Shown in pieces: positions 45,906 to 58,115 of a DNA stretch of 64,000 bases. Every line of letters begins with the position of its first letter. Within the stretch, counting starts at the first letter, position 1. This DNA is from Nymphalis io (taxonomy: Eukaryota > Arthropoda > Insecta > Lepidoptera > Nymphalidae), in NCBI RefSeq assembly GCF_905147045.1, contig NC_065905.1:372001-436000 (forward strand), read 5' to 3'. The translations under genes and the position numbers were made by a program. A model generated the notes under the pieces. The model did no database searches, was not told the origin of the DNA, and was given only the letters and a program-made list of their open reading frames with translations.

Positions 45906-47426
45906 TTTTATTATTATGTTTATTTTAATTATACTAATAGATAATTGAATCTATTTTTGTACATGATGAGCAATCATAGGAATGGAACGATCGCTCCGAG
46001 GCGATATCAATTATCTCTTATATTTGTTCGAGATACATCAATCTTGATTAAAACAATATACTAACTTTACTATACAAATAAATAAAGTTGAAGTGTCGGT
46101 CGGTGTTTTTAAAATAACTGCCTGTTTTTAAGTCAATATGGCTATTTGCGAATTACTAAAACCAAAATAACCATGTTTATTTTAGACTATACCGTTGCTA
46201 TATAAGAAATTAAATATTTTTATTTTATATTTTTCTTTCATATGTTTTATTAAAATAGGCCTTATGTACGCTAAAATGGAATTTTTTTAAGGATTTTCGT
46301 CACACATTAAATTCCACGCTGGCGTGCGTGCCGTGGGTTTTGCTAGTTATAAAATTATACATAATTTTACAAGTATATCTTTTAACGCGATAAGAGACAA
46401 TCATCATTGTATAATTTTGGGGCTACTTTTATATATTAGGTGAACCGTTTGTTCTTGTAAAATGACGATACAATAGTGCTGAAATAAAATATATAATTAT
46501 ATAGTCTACATATTGTATATCTACATAAAGGGAGCCATAAATTGTGCCTAAGCAACTACTGTTATCGCTGTACTGTACTGTACTACACCAACTCAATGGA
46601 TGACAGCACTGTGCAACGTGAAGTTCATAATAGTCAACTTCAGTGATACACTGGTTGAATCTGATTCATTCGGAAAAGTGTTATGAAACAATGAACACCT
46701 AATTGTATTATCATAACTTGCTGTAATAATAAATTATTATAAGTGCAACTTGGTTTATATTCTGTAAAATCTAATACTACGTTCAACAGCACCAACTAGT
46801 CTACGTAGGCTGGACCCAGTACGTGTCGTCGTTCCTCCTATTTATAAGTCTTCCATAGGTTACCAGTTGCTGAAGGAACCAGGGAGTGTCATCCACACTT
46901 TTATATGTATATGATGATAGTTCTCACAGAGAACATAGATTACTGTTTTTTATGAGAGCGCGTAAAGTATTGTCTGGTCAGTTCGGATATCGATGAGAAA
47001 AGAATAGTTCAACGCATATGGCGCTGTAGTCGCGCGTATAAGCAATAGGAACGTTTCTATTCGCTCTCTCTATTATGAATGAAGAAAGTACTCAAGCTCA
47101 TTCCCAAAAAAAAAGTTTCTAAATATGTGTCTATCTTATAAATTGAAACGAAAAATAATTATTAAATTTGTTGTATAAATTCGGATAAGATATTAATAAG
47201 AAGCTTATTCCGGCTTGGAACAATAATGAATTTTATTGTTTTTTTTTTTATAAAATGACCATGAATGAATTTTTGAATAAAGCGACATTCGATCGATTTT
47301 CTTTGATAGCAATACCAATAGTTTATCAAACCGAATAGTTTATTAAAAAAAGATTCTAAATGAGTATTAAATGTAGACTTATATCGTACAAAACTGTATT
47401 TTTTACATCTAATTGAAGTCCTATTA
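45906..47426. other. Intergenic, no gene supported
   Basis: Repeat-like text at 46260-46345 ends GTGCCGTGGGTTTTGCTAGTTATAAA, seen often at ends of degenerate insect elements. The remainder is unrecognised. Confidence 0.4.
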
Positions 47427-47640
47427 TTATTGATCTTTTTTTTTCAGCCTTTTGCCGTCCACTGCTGGACGAAAGCCTCCCCCATAGAACGCCAACCATC
47501 CCGATCTTGGGCAGTCCGCATCCATCCCGAACCTGCCACCTTTTTAAATCATCGGCCCATCTTGTCACAGGGCGTCCTACACTACGTTTGCCTAAGCGTG
47601 GTCTCCACTCTTGTTTTTTTATATTCGCCGGGATTCTTCT
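47427..47640 (-). pseudogene. RTE-like LINE C-terminal and 3' tail fragment
   Basis: The minus strand encodes GRPVTRWADDLKRW, then a region matching the MRVAQDR..W..LGEA type tail in outline, then GGGGGAGGCTTTCGTCCAGCAGTGGACGG and an A-rich end. This is the coding counterpart of the N3 tails found elsewhere in the window. Confidence 0.75.
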
Positions 47641-48340
47641 TTTAGCCTCAATAATATTTAAATTTTACAAAATATATTCACATAATTTGTAACTCGGCGG
47701 TAAAGAATAATATAATCTTTTCGCTTTATTTAAATTTCTTGTAAACTCCATAATCATAATTATCCATCAAAAGTTTGAGCTGGATTTTTTTTTTTGAAAT
47801 ATGATATTCCATTTTCAAAATCCACGTAAACAAAATATCGAGTACAAACTCCCATCATTTAAAACTATGAACATTTAACATGATGAATGCAAAATTTTCA
47901 TTTTGCTGTAGAATGAATTTATACCAGCGATATAAATAATACAGCTACTGTTATTCAGAATATTTTATTATTATACTTTACATAAAATAGAATTGGAATT
48001 TATATATGAATTTAAATAAATTTTCTTCAATAAAATTTATAATTTCAACAACATGTAAATTATTATGTAAGCTTTTAACAAAGAATGTTTAAATATCACA
48101 TGACAATATATTATTTTTTTGTTACTACTATAATTTACAAACAAGAAATTCATTAAAAATAAGAAAGTCAGTTCTAAATAAGTATAAACCTAATATAAGT
48201 CACGAGCAGGGACTGAATCCGCGTTCGTGTACTGATTTGAGAAATACTTAATTATTTTTAAAGTACCACAATTAGATTTTACAATACATCAATTATTTAT
48301 TAGTTAAGTTTCGAAACCTATTTGGGTATTTTTTTTAATA
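47641..48340. other. AT-rich intergenic stretch
   Basis: Nothing recognised. Confidence 0.45.
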
Positions 48341-48566
48341 TTATAATATGTAGACAGACTGGCAAATACCTGATTGTAAGTGGTCACCATCATAATGGTA
48401 AATGCGCCAACCTTGAGAACTATGCTAAGTCTCTTGTGCCTGTAGTTACACTGGCTGGATTCTACAAACTGGAACACAACAATACTAGTATTGCTGTTTG
48501 ACGGTACAATATATGATGAGAAGGTGGTACCTACCCAACATATGCACAAAGCCCTACCACCACTAC
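48341..48566 (-). repeat. S2 element, diverged
   Basis: TAGACAGACTGGCAAATACCTG, TAAGTGGTCACCATC, CTTGTGCCTGTAGTTACACTGGC and CACAAAGCCCTACCACC are in order. Confidence 0.7.
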
Positions 48567-49062
48567 CAACGAGTACTAATACTATTTGGTTGCAGTTTAG
48601 TTTAATTATAATTTTCGTATCAGCATAAAGTTATGTGCAATAAATTATTTCTACACTATGTATAATAAAATCCAATGTCATGACTGACTCACTATCAATG
48701 CACAGCCTTTTTTAAGTTATATAGTTTGTTAAGCGGACACTTTTGTCTTATTGTAGGCACGCGCTAAGCTTAACTTAATCCAATTTGACCCTTTTAAAGT
48801 GCCATCTTATTTAGCACACTTAAACAAATGTCTGTTTAATCTAACCTCAACATACATGTCCTTGTTGTCTTTAAATATATTTTTTTAAATGAAACAGATA
48901 ATCAAAACGAAACAATTTCATTAAAGATTATTTTCTTTTTTCATTCACCTTTGTCAATTCAATGGTTCCTTGACAACGGTCTCGCATAACCTTTTTCAAT
49001 GTAACTAAATCTTGTTATACCTCCGTCAGCTGCAATGTCAGATATAAACGGGCTTTTTAAAT

Positions 49063-49068
49063 TTTATT
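49063..49068 (-). terminator. Candidate polyadenylation signal (AATAAA)
   Basis: AATAAA on the minus strand (TTTATT on the plus), about 330 bp after the stop codon of the 49397-54143 gene. If used, the 3' UTR would contain an old S2 copy. No nearer canonical signal was seen. Confidence 0.3.
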
Positions 49069-49070
49069 TA

Positions 49071-49303
49071 AGTAAGAAAGACGAACAAGTGGATCTTTTG
49101 ACGGCAAGTGATAAATCGGCCATAGATACCAGCAATAATTCATCACAAATCACGGGATATATGATCCCTTGTGCCTGAAGTTACAGTGCACACTCAACCT
49201 TAAAACCGAACCACACCAATACTAAATATTACTGTTTGGCGGTTGCATATGTGATCAATGGATGGTACCTACCCGAAAGGGCTTAGATAATGCCCTACAA
49301 CCA
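49071..49303 (-). repeat. S2 remnant (old)
   Basis: AAGACGAACAAGTGGATC, CTTGTGCCTGAAGTTACAGTG and GGATGGTACCTACCCGAAAGGGC in S2 order. Confidence 0.6.
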
Positions 49304-49396
49304 AGTTAACATATATCACAATATAACCATCATCGCCTATATGAAGAATATTTAAAAGATAAATCTAAGCGCCGAATTTATATCCTCTGATTTGTT

Positions 49397-52300
49397 TTAA
49401 ATTTGGTACTCAGTGTAATCCCATTTCCAAGTTTTGTTGACGCTGTTGTCGTAGATGGGAGATATTGGAGGCTTCAAGGGCTCGTGTATCTGCGAAACAA
49501 ATTAATTTATTGTTTTTTTTTTTCAATTGCATAATTTTTTGTGTGATTATTAGTTTTATAAAATAAAAATTAAAAACATCAACATCTTATTTTTTATTCA
49601 ATAAACTGAGAAGTATTTAGCGATTGCAAGAAAGTCCATATTTACTTTCCAAAATTAAATTATATAGGAATATTTGTATGTATCAAATATAATTAAATTA
49701 TTATCTATGAGTATCCTATCAAAAGTGCCCTATCAAGTAACTAACTTCTAAATATAATAATTATACCGACCCAGGTTTGAACCCAGGACATGGAACCTTA
49801 TAACTAGACAGTTTATGTATACGTTAATGACATTCATATTAGTTGTGTCGGTAATTTTACCTGAAGACTCTGTCTCGGCTCGTCTATCCCCCGAGGCTGC
49901 GGTACAAGGTTCAACGGCTCGTAGGCGTCAGACACCCCACTGTCAGGGGAATCCGGGGAGTCCATGGAATTGACGTAACCCTTAGGCCCCCTACTTTTGT
50001 GCACGCAATAATCGCCCGTGAATGGGTTTTGATAGGCAACTACAGTTCTGTAAGAAATCAATAATATAAATAATTATTTCGGTTACCAAATATTTGATAA
50101 GAAACGTAACATTTGACATTGAAATTGAAACGATCGTGCCAGACTCAGATTTAGATGATAATATCTAATTCTGCAAACGTTTTATGAAAGATCATTTGAC
50201 GGACACACAATTAACAAATTTTTCACTTTGAAAATGTTCTGAATATTAAATCTCATGAATTGTTTTTTCATGTTCTAAACGAACCTTATTGTTTGTCGAA
50301 ATATATTTAATGAAACAAAAATTAGTCTAGTAATTAGTCAAATAAATTATTAAGATAAAATATAATTCATAATTTTGCCAAAAGCGGTTTGGAAAATGAT
50401 AATTTGTTTATTATTATATGCTAGGACACCATTAATTTCCATTCCAAACAGCCGAGATGGCCCAGTGGTAAGAACGCGTGAATCTTAACCGATGATCGTG
50501 GGTTCAAACCCGGGCAAGCACCACTGAATTTTCATGTGCTTAATTCGTGATTATAATTCATCTTGTGCTTTAAGGTGAAATAAAACATCGCGAGGAAACC
50601 TGCATGTGTCTAATTTCACTGAAATTCTGCCACATGTGTATTCCACCGAAAAGAATTGCCGCATTGGAGCAATCATCTCCTCCAAAACAGAGAGGATGCC
50701 TAAGCCCAGCAGTGGAACATTCACAGGCTGTTACTCCATTCATTTACTTATCAATGATAGCCCTTTTATTTTGTAAAAAAACTGGTCTGTAAAATAAAAC
50801 AACTTATTTATCTTTATATTAATTTTAAAACAAGGAATATACCGTCTTTGGGTTTCCAATTTCTATAAGGAAATAACTTGTCTTTAGTAGTTCATTTACT
50901 CGTCTAGTTATTTTCTAAATATCATTGCTTTTGTAGGAAACGAGATAGACCAGAGTTTAGAACACGGAAACCTTAACTGAAAATTGCGGCCAAACGGGGC
51001 AAGCACGATTGAGTCTTCATGCTTAGTTTGTGCTTATAATTAAACTCGTACTCGGCGGTGAAGAGAAACAGCTTGCAACACATACGTGTATATTTGCTAT
51101 ACACAAAACCACTTTAAAGCAGAATTACTTTTCTCTGCTTTTATAGAAAGATAGCATTATCTTTTCCAACAAAATATATTATGGTCCTATCGAAAATTCT
51201 AATTTTACATCATACTGTCACACTATAAGAAATAAAAGTCAACATTAATGCGCCGAAAAAAACTAGAGCAATTAGACGACGCATCCTTATGTATTGTTTG
51301 ACTTGCTTTTCCGCCGGATTGATGATGACGTCATTCAAATCACTTTATATGACAATAAAATAAACAAACAATCGAATCTTTTAATTGATAATAATTTATT
51401 CAATAAACATTTAAACTATAACACAATTAATTTATGTAATTGATATTTGATTTTAAATAAAATATAATAAAAAGCAATATTTTCAGTAATATTATTTTTA
51501 TTATCTATTGTTTCAGTTAAATTATTAAATATCTAACCTTAGCTGTTCATTGACCTCTCCCTCCTTTTTGTGTGAGAAAAGGACTTTGGTTGGTCGCAAC
51601 AATATAGCAACCTGAAAACATTTATTTAATTTAATATATGTAATATGTTCTGACTTCATAGAACATACATATGTACCTACGCAAAAAATTTGCAAAACAA
51701 AATTACGTATCAATATGATACGTGAGCAATTCAGTTAAACACTGAAAGTGGCAGTTTAAAAATTGTGTTATGATCAGGCGGCGCTTTAATTATTTAAGAA
51801 CCTCCTCTCCTCTTTTTGAGGAGAAGGTTTGGAGCTTATTCCACCACGCTGCTCCAATGCGGGTTGGTGGAATACACATGTGGCAGAATTTCAGTGAAAT
51901 TAGACACATGCAGGTTTCCTCACGATGTTTTCCTTCACCGTAAAGCACGAGATGAATTATAATCACAAATTAAGCACATGAAAATTCAGTGGTGCTTGCC
52001 CGGGTTTGAACCCACGATCATCGGTTAAGATTCACGCGTTCTTACCACTGGGCCATCTCGGCTACTAGGGATGGGTGGATTCATATATTTCGACTTGTTT
52101 TTGTGAAAGTGTAATGTAAAAAAAAAACAAATGACATCGCCGTCAATATTCTACGTAACGGTTTATAAGCAATGGGCTTGTCCAATGTATTTCATTTATG
52201 TTTAGAATTCATTTCGTGTTCACAGTTAAAGGATGACATTGTAAGAAATTGCATGTATCGTTGAAAACGTTAAAGAAGCAAAGAGAGATGACACAGTTTG

Positions 52301-54143
52301 TACGAAAATTTGTTAGTAAAGTATTTTATGTGAAGTTTTATTAAACATTTTAAATATATTTTAAATACGTTACGTGCCTTATTTCTCACAAGAGTTTAAA
52401 GAATAGCATATTTGCAGATAATTTATATATGTGTTTATATGTATAATTTGTGATTTAATAAAATACAATTTACTGGTGGTAGAGCTTTGTGCAAGCTCGT
52501 CTGGGTAGGTACCACCCACTTATCAGATATTCTACCGCAAAATGGAATTACTTGGTATTGTTATGTTCCGGTTTTACGGGTGAGTGAACCAGTGTAATTA
52601 CAGGCACAAGGGACATAAGATCTTAGTTCCCAAGGTTGTAGCGCATTGGTGATGTAAGCGATGGTTAAAATTTCATACAATGCCAATGTCTATGTGCGTT
52701 GGTGACCACTTACCATCAGGTGGCCCATATGCTCGTACGCCTTCTTATTCTATATAAAAAATAATAATATCGAAGTCCCAGTTACATTGCCATGCTTTCG
52801 AAAGTTTTGTTTATATTAAAATCGATATTTTTTATAAGAATCTAATGAAAATAACTAACTATTAAGGATGAAAGAGAGAAAAAAATAGTTTACCTGTCCA
52901 CTGCGTTGAAGGCTATGCACGCGATACCAGCAGTAACCACACGTGAATAAAAGTAGCAGTAACTGAAATTTACATTAATTAATCTCATTTAGAATAGTAA
53001 ATATTTCATTTGTAACCGACTGCAGCATGACCGCTACCCGTAACTGTCTATGATATTTAACACAAAATGGAACACATAATAACACGAACTAATTATATTA
53101 GTTTTATTACATTTATTTAGTATACAATTGACTATATAGTATTACATACATTTATGGAGAAATAGTAGTAACTGAATTTATTTTCCGGTACTTCTCGGTA
53201 GAATCTACATTACGAAACGGTAGTATGTTTACTTTATATATACATATAGAGCAAAGACAAACCTCTTTATGGTTTAAGCACTTTATTTAAATTATATTTT
53301 TATATTAGTGTAATGAAGATGAATAAATAAATGAAATTAGTTGAAGTTAAATCTAATCGTTACATGAGGTTTTAAAAGTACTTATAAGAGCTTATTAGAA
53401 TAACGTATATTTTGATTATAACGACATCCAATATAATTATTATGAACGTAAATAAATGCTAAATAAAATGAATCGATTTTTATAATATATCAAATCTGTT
53501 TATATTAAAATGAAATCATTTTTATGGCCTTTGTTTTGTCGTATGCATTTGACAGCTTCAATATCAATCACTTAGATACCCTACCGTTTCTCCTACAAGA
53601 TCGAATCTCCATTGAGTGCGACACCAAAAAGACGATCAATAAAACAAGTATTTCAATTCATCACTACGTAAAATTTTGAAATATTGCCAACTGTAACTGA
53701 CGCCATCTAGTTTGCATTGAAAAAAACAGCTCATAAAACTATCACAAAACGAACAATATTAAATTTTAACAGGAAAAATTAAAAAATAACCTAATAAATC
53801 AGCAAACGCCTTTAGAATAACAATAATTTGATTCAAAATAAGTGAAAATTCGTAATATCTTATGTTGTGCTGTACTCTAAGAACTTACTTCGTATCTCTC
53901 TAATGTTATGTTGAAAACCGATTTGATACGCTATTATAATGCTTGTATTTTTTAATCTATATTATCATAACCAATGTTAAAAGTAAAACTTAAAAGTACG
54001 TACAGTAAGTACCTTAAGCTACGTAAACATATTGTTTTGTATATACGATTATTATGATCATCAAACTCCTTAGTTTGATATATATGATGTAAATCGCTTA
54101 CCAGAATAGCCAATAAAATTATATCAATGTAAATTATTATCAT
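49397..54143 (-). CDS. Five-exon gene for a 154-aa single-pass membrane protein
   Basis: Coding exons on the minus strand are 54143-54102, 52962-52894, 51611-51538, 50047-49861 and 49489-49397. Each intron starts GT and ends AG with a pyrimidine-rich acceptor, and phases 0, 0, 2, 0 agree across all four joins, giving 154 codons and a TAA. Residues about 2-26 are one hydrophobic segment spread over exons 1 and 2, followed by Arg and Lys residues, so the N-terminus is probably outside and the ~125-residue tail cytosolic. The tail has an NPF motif (69-71), a Ser/Asp/Pro-rich stretch (89-102), YEPL at 104-107 (a YxxPhi-type motif) and a Pro-rich end with PISPIYDN. NPF and YxxPhi motifs bind endocytic adaptors in known proteins; here that is inference. 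An in-frame TGA upstream fixes the first ATG. I do not recognise the family. Confidence 0.75.
49760..49815 (-). repeat. tRNA-like SINE head scrap in intron 4
   Basis: The minus strand reads CTGTCTAGTTATAAGG followed by CTGGGTTCAAACCTGGG, A- and B-box-like. No body follows. Confidence 0.4.
50445..50737 (+). mobile_element. S1 SINE in intron 3
   Basis: Complete head (GCCGAGATGGCCCAGTGG) and B-box. It carries a short insertion AAAAGAATTGCC near 50648. TCCATTC at 50438-50444 and 50735-50741 is a likely target duplication. It lies opposite to host gene transcription. Confidence 0.85.
50940..51100 (+). repeat. S1 SINE remnant in intron 3
   Basis: CGAGATAGACCAGAGTTTAGAACACGG, ACGGGGCAAGCACGATTGAG and CGTACTCGGCGGTGAAG match the S1 5' half, strongly diverged. 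Confidence 0.55.
51800..52064 (-). mobile_element. S1 SINE in intron 2, 3'-shortened
   Basis: Well conserved from the tRNA head (right edge) to GAGGAGGTTC at left, but without the final CCCAGCAGTGGGACATTC tail. It is in the same orientation as the host gene, with its pol III boxes intact. Confidence 0.85.
52472..52760 (+). mobile_element. S2 element in intron 1-2 region
   Basis: Head ACTGGTGGTAGAGCTTTGTGC, tail CTTCTTATTCTATATAAAAAA. Lies in intron 2 of the membrane-protein gene, antisense to it. Confidence 0.8.
53213..54101 (-). other. Most of intron 1 of the membrane-protein gene
   Basis: AT-rich, with no repeat recognised except the N4 scrap at its left end. The 5' splice site is CTG/GTAAGC at 54102/54101. 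Confidence 0.5.
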
Positions 54144-54157
54144 ATTGTCACAACACT

Positions 54158-54175
54158 TCACGATAAACTCGTCAT
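54158..54175 (-). promoter_or_regulatory. Short upstream ORF in the 5' leader
   Basis: ATGACGAGTTTATCGTGA, a five-codon ORF, ends 14 bases before the main ATG at 54143. The main ATG has A at -3. Such an upstream ORF can lower or tune translation by reinitiation; effect here is inferred. Confidence 0.5.
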
Positions 54176-54280
54176 TATACACAAAACAACAAAAGAAACA
54201 CAATTTTCAAAAAACTGTATGTTGTTCTCTTCCACGGAGACGATAGACTGAAAATTAACGAAAAAGAATACAGTAACCCT

Positions 54281-54348
54281 ATTGGCTATAGATTTTTCAG
54301 CCGCTCTATTATTGGTCAATATAACGATGTTACATTTGAAGGACCAAT
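54281..54348 (-). promoter_or_regulatory. Cluster of three CCAAT motifs
   Basis: ATTGG at 54281-54285 and 54311-54315 and CCAAT at 54344-54348, two in one orientation and one in the other, 138-205 bp upstream of the ATG. No TATA box nearby. It is a plausible proximal promoter for the membrane-protein gene if the leader has no extra intron. Confidence 0.35.
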
Positions 54349-54647
54349 CACAGTTTATTTCAGAATGCTACAGTTGAGATGTCGAAGCATCCACGTTATG
54401 GCAAAGAACATAAAATATATGTAAAACTGTAATACCTATGTACATTACTTCTCATAGTAAGTTACTTATAATCAATTAAACATATACATTCTTATATAAA
54501 AAAAATGTTTATCGAAAATCAAATTGCTTATGAGAGTTTGCTTGAGTCAGCTAATTAGATTATCGTTCATTCGTTTGAGCAATTGTAAAAGATAGCTAAG
54601 CAATATCTTGCCCGGAAATTGTCTCATTGATCACTTGAACTAGAACT

Positions 54648-54931
54648 ACTGGCTTTGTGCAAGCTCGCCTGGGTAGGGTACCACCCACTCATCAGATATT
54701 CTACCGCAAAACAGCAATACTTGATATTGTTGTGTTCCGGTTTGAAGGGTGAGTGAGCCAGTGTAATTACAGGCACAAGGGACATAAAATCTGTTCCCAA
54801 GGTTGGTGGCGCATTGCCTATTTAAGCGCTGGTTGACATTTCTTACAATGCCCATATCTAAGGGCGTTTGGTGACCACTTACCACCAGGTGGCCCATATG
54901 CTCGTCCGCCTTCCTATTCTATATAAAAAAA
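54648..54931 (+). mobile_element. S2 element, nearly full length
   Basis: Begins within the head (GGCTTTGTGCAAGCTCGCC) and ends CCTATTCTATATAAAAAAA. Confidence 0.85.
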
Positions 54932-55739
54932 TTGGGTATATCAATACTAATTTAATTATAGTTGCTATTTCACTGATTTATTTTTAAATTTGGCGCATCG
55001 GTTGATAATATACTCTTTGTTTCTCAGCGAGGCTTGGCGCCAGAACTGTCGCGACGTCTGCCGGCGGACCCGACCTACCGATCCATATTCGTATGCTTAT
55101 TCTGACAATTTAATCAACTATCTCACAATGAAGTGGTCCTCTCTTTTTAAAATAAACTTATAATTGAATAAATCAAACCGTTGATATCATTGGTCACATC
55201 AGACTTGCCACTTTAAAAGCGTTTGACATCTTCCATTTTTACTAGCAAGGGTTTTAAGGTGTGATGTCCCATGTGCCCCAGGCACATGAACGAACAAGTG
55301 TATGGCACGACAAATCAACGGGAATAAAGTAACTAAGGCCTAGTATGCTTCCACGAGAGGAACATTCTAAATCTAGAAGAAGACAATGGAACCGGGATTG
55401 ATAACCCTGTTTCCTCTCAGGGAGTAGGTATCTTTACAAGATTTCCTGCGCAGGAAAACATTGAATATCAATCGTAATAAATTTACATCATTGTATGAAA
55501 CGAAGATCTTGTATGAAAATCATAACATGAACGTCAACAGTAACAACAACTTTTTTTTTAAATTATATCGTTGCCAGCAAGGATAAAATTTCAAAAAAAG
55601 CTACATAGCTTGTAAAATACTGCGCTATGAGATTTCAAGCCGCAAGTAAGGATTTAATCTGCATGGTATTTAATGGATATGTAGAACTTAACGGTGCTTA
55701 CATTGATTTAATTTACAATAATAGTCTCTGAATATCCGT
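54932..55739. other. Intergenic, no gene supported
   Basis: GC-richer patch at 55020-55085 (GCGAGGCTTGGCGCC, CTGCCGGCGGACCC) of unknown origin. Confidence 0.4.
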
Positions 55740-55965
55740 CTGCTGGGTAAGTCCTCTCTTCTTCAAGAGAGAGTTTTGCGCTTATTCCACATATACTGGA
55801 TACGCATGTTCAAGACTCATGTCGGTTTTCTCACTATGTTTACAATTGAGCACGAAATTAATTAGACCACAAATCAAGTATGAAAACAGTGACATTTGCC
55901 CGAGTTTGAAGCAACCTTTGATTAAAGTTCACGTGCTCGAACTAATTGGCCACCTCAGTTCAAAT
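55740..55965 (-). repeat. S1 SINE, strongly diverged
   Basis: GTCTGCTGGGTAAGTCCTCTCTTCTTC, CTTATTCCACATATACTGGATACGC, GCCCGAGTTTGAAGC and TTGGCCACCTCAGTTC are in reversed S1 order. Confidence 0.65.
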
Positions 55966-56654
55966 TACTAAACTAAAATAATGAAATATAAACAGACAGT
56001 TTACCTTTTAATAACATCCATTATCGGAAAGTTCCCAGAAACTTGACCCGAGTAAACGGAACCGGAAATCTAAACTTCGTTGTTCCGAATGAAGTTTTAA
56101 TTAATTTAAATATCTTTTATATTACTTCGGTTATCTTGCTTGTTTCGAAAGGATTTTGACGACCCGTTCTAATTAACTATTAGAATTAAGATTGTTCAAT
56201 TGAGTTGTTTCGATAGCAGGTCAGTTCAGAAATCTAAAAAGGGAATATCAGTGAAATTGATACACAAATTGGAAGGAACACACATGGAAACACACAAACA
56301 CACATGGAAGGGAAGTATTTTCTCAGATAGTATTAATTTTGTTTGTGATTTATTTGAAATTAGAAAGCAAGCGGACAAATGACCACACGTCATTCACCAT
56401 CGCTATTCCTTATTCCAGAATATTCTGTAGCCTATATGTAGTAGTGTAGGTTAGTGTAGTGTTTCAATTGTTTATTTTTTACAATAAGCGAGAAGAGTGT
56501 GATCATTTATTCAGATTAAAGCCAATCACATCACATTGTCAGCTTTATTATAATCATAGTAGTGTGAGTGCCAAGATGCTCACGAAAATTGATTTGTAAA
56601 TAAATCTTACGCTGACGTCATCTGGCGCTCGAAATCCTACGCTTACTTGTCTGA
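55966..56654. other. AT-rich intergenic stretch
   Basis: Nothing recognised; short CACACATGGAAACACACAAACACACATGGAA duplication near 56279-56309. Confidence 0.4.
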
Positions 56655-56702
56655 CGCTTATTTTTATTATTATTTATTATTATTATTATTATATATTATT
56701 AC
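56655..56702. repeat. (ATT)n microsatellite
   Basis: Interrupted run of ATT/TTA units. Confidence 0.85.
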
Positions 56703-56751
56703 TGAGCGTGATATTAACACGTCAAAAAATTAAGCAAACATTTTTTATAGA

Positions 56752-56945
56752 TATTATATCTTTTGGACCTGCGCCTGAACTCTTTTCGGTCGTGTCGGAT
56801 TGCCGTCCCATCGGATTATGAGAGTGACAGAATAGAGAGTGCACCTGTGTTTGCGCACATACTTCTCTTATTATCATATTATTATATATTTTATCTCTCG
56901 TGAGATTGGCCGCCGTGGCCGAAATCGCTCTGGAGGACATTATTA
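56752..56945 (+). mobile_element. S3 SINE 3' part with (ATT)n tail
   Basis: Starts GGACCTGCGCCTGAACTC, continues through CGGTCGTGTCGGATTGCCGTCCCATCGGATTATGAG and GAGATTGGCCGCCGTGGCCGAAATCG. It then runs into (ATT)n at 56938-56960, probably its tail. The tRNA head is absent, so the copy is 5'-truncated. Confidence 0.7.
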
Positions 56946-57107
56946 TTATTATTATTATATTTTTAATTTTAATATGAATAATTTGGAATTCTTGATATAA
57001 AAAGTAACCATTTACAGTGTTGTAACTTTTATACACCTCTACTTAACCATCACCTATTAAATAGTCTTTATTATAATAACATGAATATATAACTAATCCC
57101 TTAAATA

Positions 57108-57560
57108 TTATAAAGGCGAAAGCGAGTTTGTTTGTTTTTTTTATTAAATTTGTATGCGTACAAGCATAATTATGGACCACCTGATGGTAAGTGGTCACCA
57201 ACGCCCATAGACATTTGCATTGTAAGTAATGTTAAACGTCGCTGACATCGCCAATGCACCACCAACCTTGGGAACTAAGATATTATATCCCTTGAGCCTG
57301 TAATTTCACTGGTTCACACACCCTTCACACTGGAACACAACAATACCAAGTACAGCTGTTGTGCGGTAGAATATCTGATGAGGCTGGTACCTAGCCAGAC
57401 GAGCTTGCACAAAGCCCTACCACCAGTAAAATTTGTTTGTTTGTTACGTTTTAACTTCTCAACCGATATAATCATTTGCATACATCTTGTCAGGTGTACA
57501 AAAAAGGACATAGCATAAATAGGGTAATAGGGTAACTCCAGCCCAATCCTAATACGCGGC
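57108..57560 (+). repeat. Degenerate GTTTGTTACG-type repeat, split by S2
   Basis: TATAAAGGCGAAAGCGAGTTTGTTTG at left and TTTGTTTGTTACGTTTTAACTTCTCAACC at right are halves of the element also seen at 16878. TTTGTTTGTT on both sides may be the target duplication of the S2 insertion. Confidence 0.5.
57137..57430 (-). mobile_element. S2 element, full length
   Basis: T-rich left edge, GACCACCTGATGGTAAGTGGTCACC, and CACAAAGCCCTACCACCAGT at the head end. Confidence 0.8.
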
Positions 57561-57824
57561 TGAAAACACGGCCAACAACTAGTATTACATAAATTTAATA
57601 AATCGTTCCACGAATTGAATTTCGAAAATATTAACAGCAATGTAGCTTTTTATATTCTCTTGTATCTCACTTAAAGCCAGTGGCGTCGACCGGTCACATT
57701 GACCGTTAAGAAAATAAAATAACTGCAATAACTTTATAAAGGACTGCTTCTAACCGTCATGGCTTTACATTTTCGCACTTTATTTACCATATTTATGTCT
57801 GAGTGTGCTAATATATGAGACGGA

Positions 57825-58115
57825 ATGGTCCCATGGGAATAAAACGTGAATTTTAGCCGAAAAATGTATATCATTTTTATATGCTTAATTTGTGTTTATA
57901 TTAGCTCTCGTGGTTGATGGTGAAGGAAAATATCATAAAAAAACCGGCGTGTTTCCGAATATCCGGTTTGTAAACTATTACAGTTATTTTTGGGTTAAAA
58001 ATATTTATAATTTGACAAGATCGATGTGAATAAGCTCCAAACCTTCTCCTCAAAAGGGAGAGGAGGTCTTAGCCCAGCAGTGGGACATTGTTACTGTACT
58101 GTTTACTGTAAGATC
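57825..58115 (+). repeat. S1 SINE, diverged with a foreign middle
   Basis: TGAGACGGAATGGTCCCATGG, TATGCTTAATTTGTGTTTATATTAGCTCTCG and GATGGTGAAGGAAAATATCAT are S1. 57945-58025 is not S1. The last part, GCTCCAAACCTTCTCCTCAAAAGGGAGAGGAGG through TTGTTACTGTACTG, is well kept. It may be two copies of different age. Confidence 0.6.
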
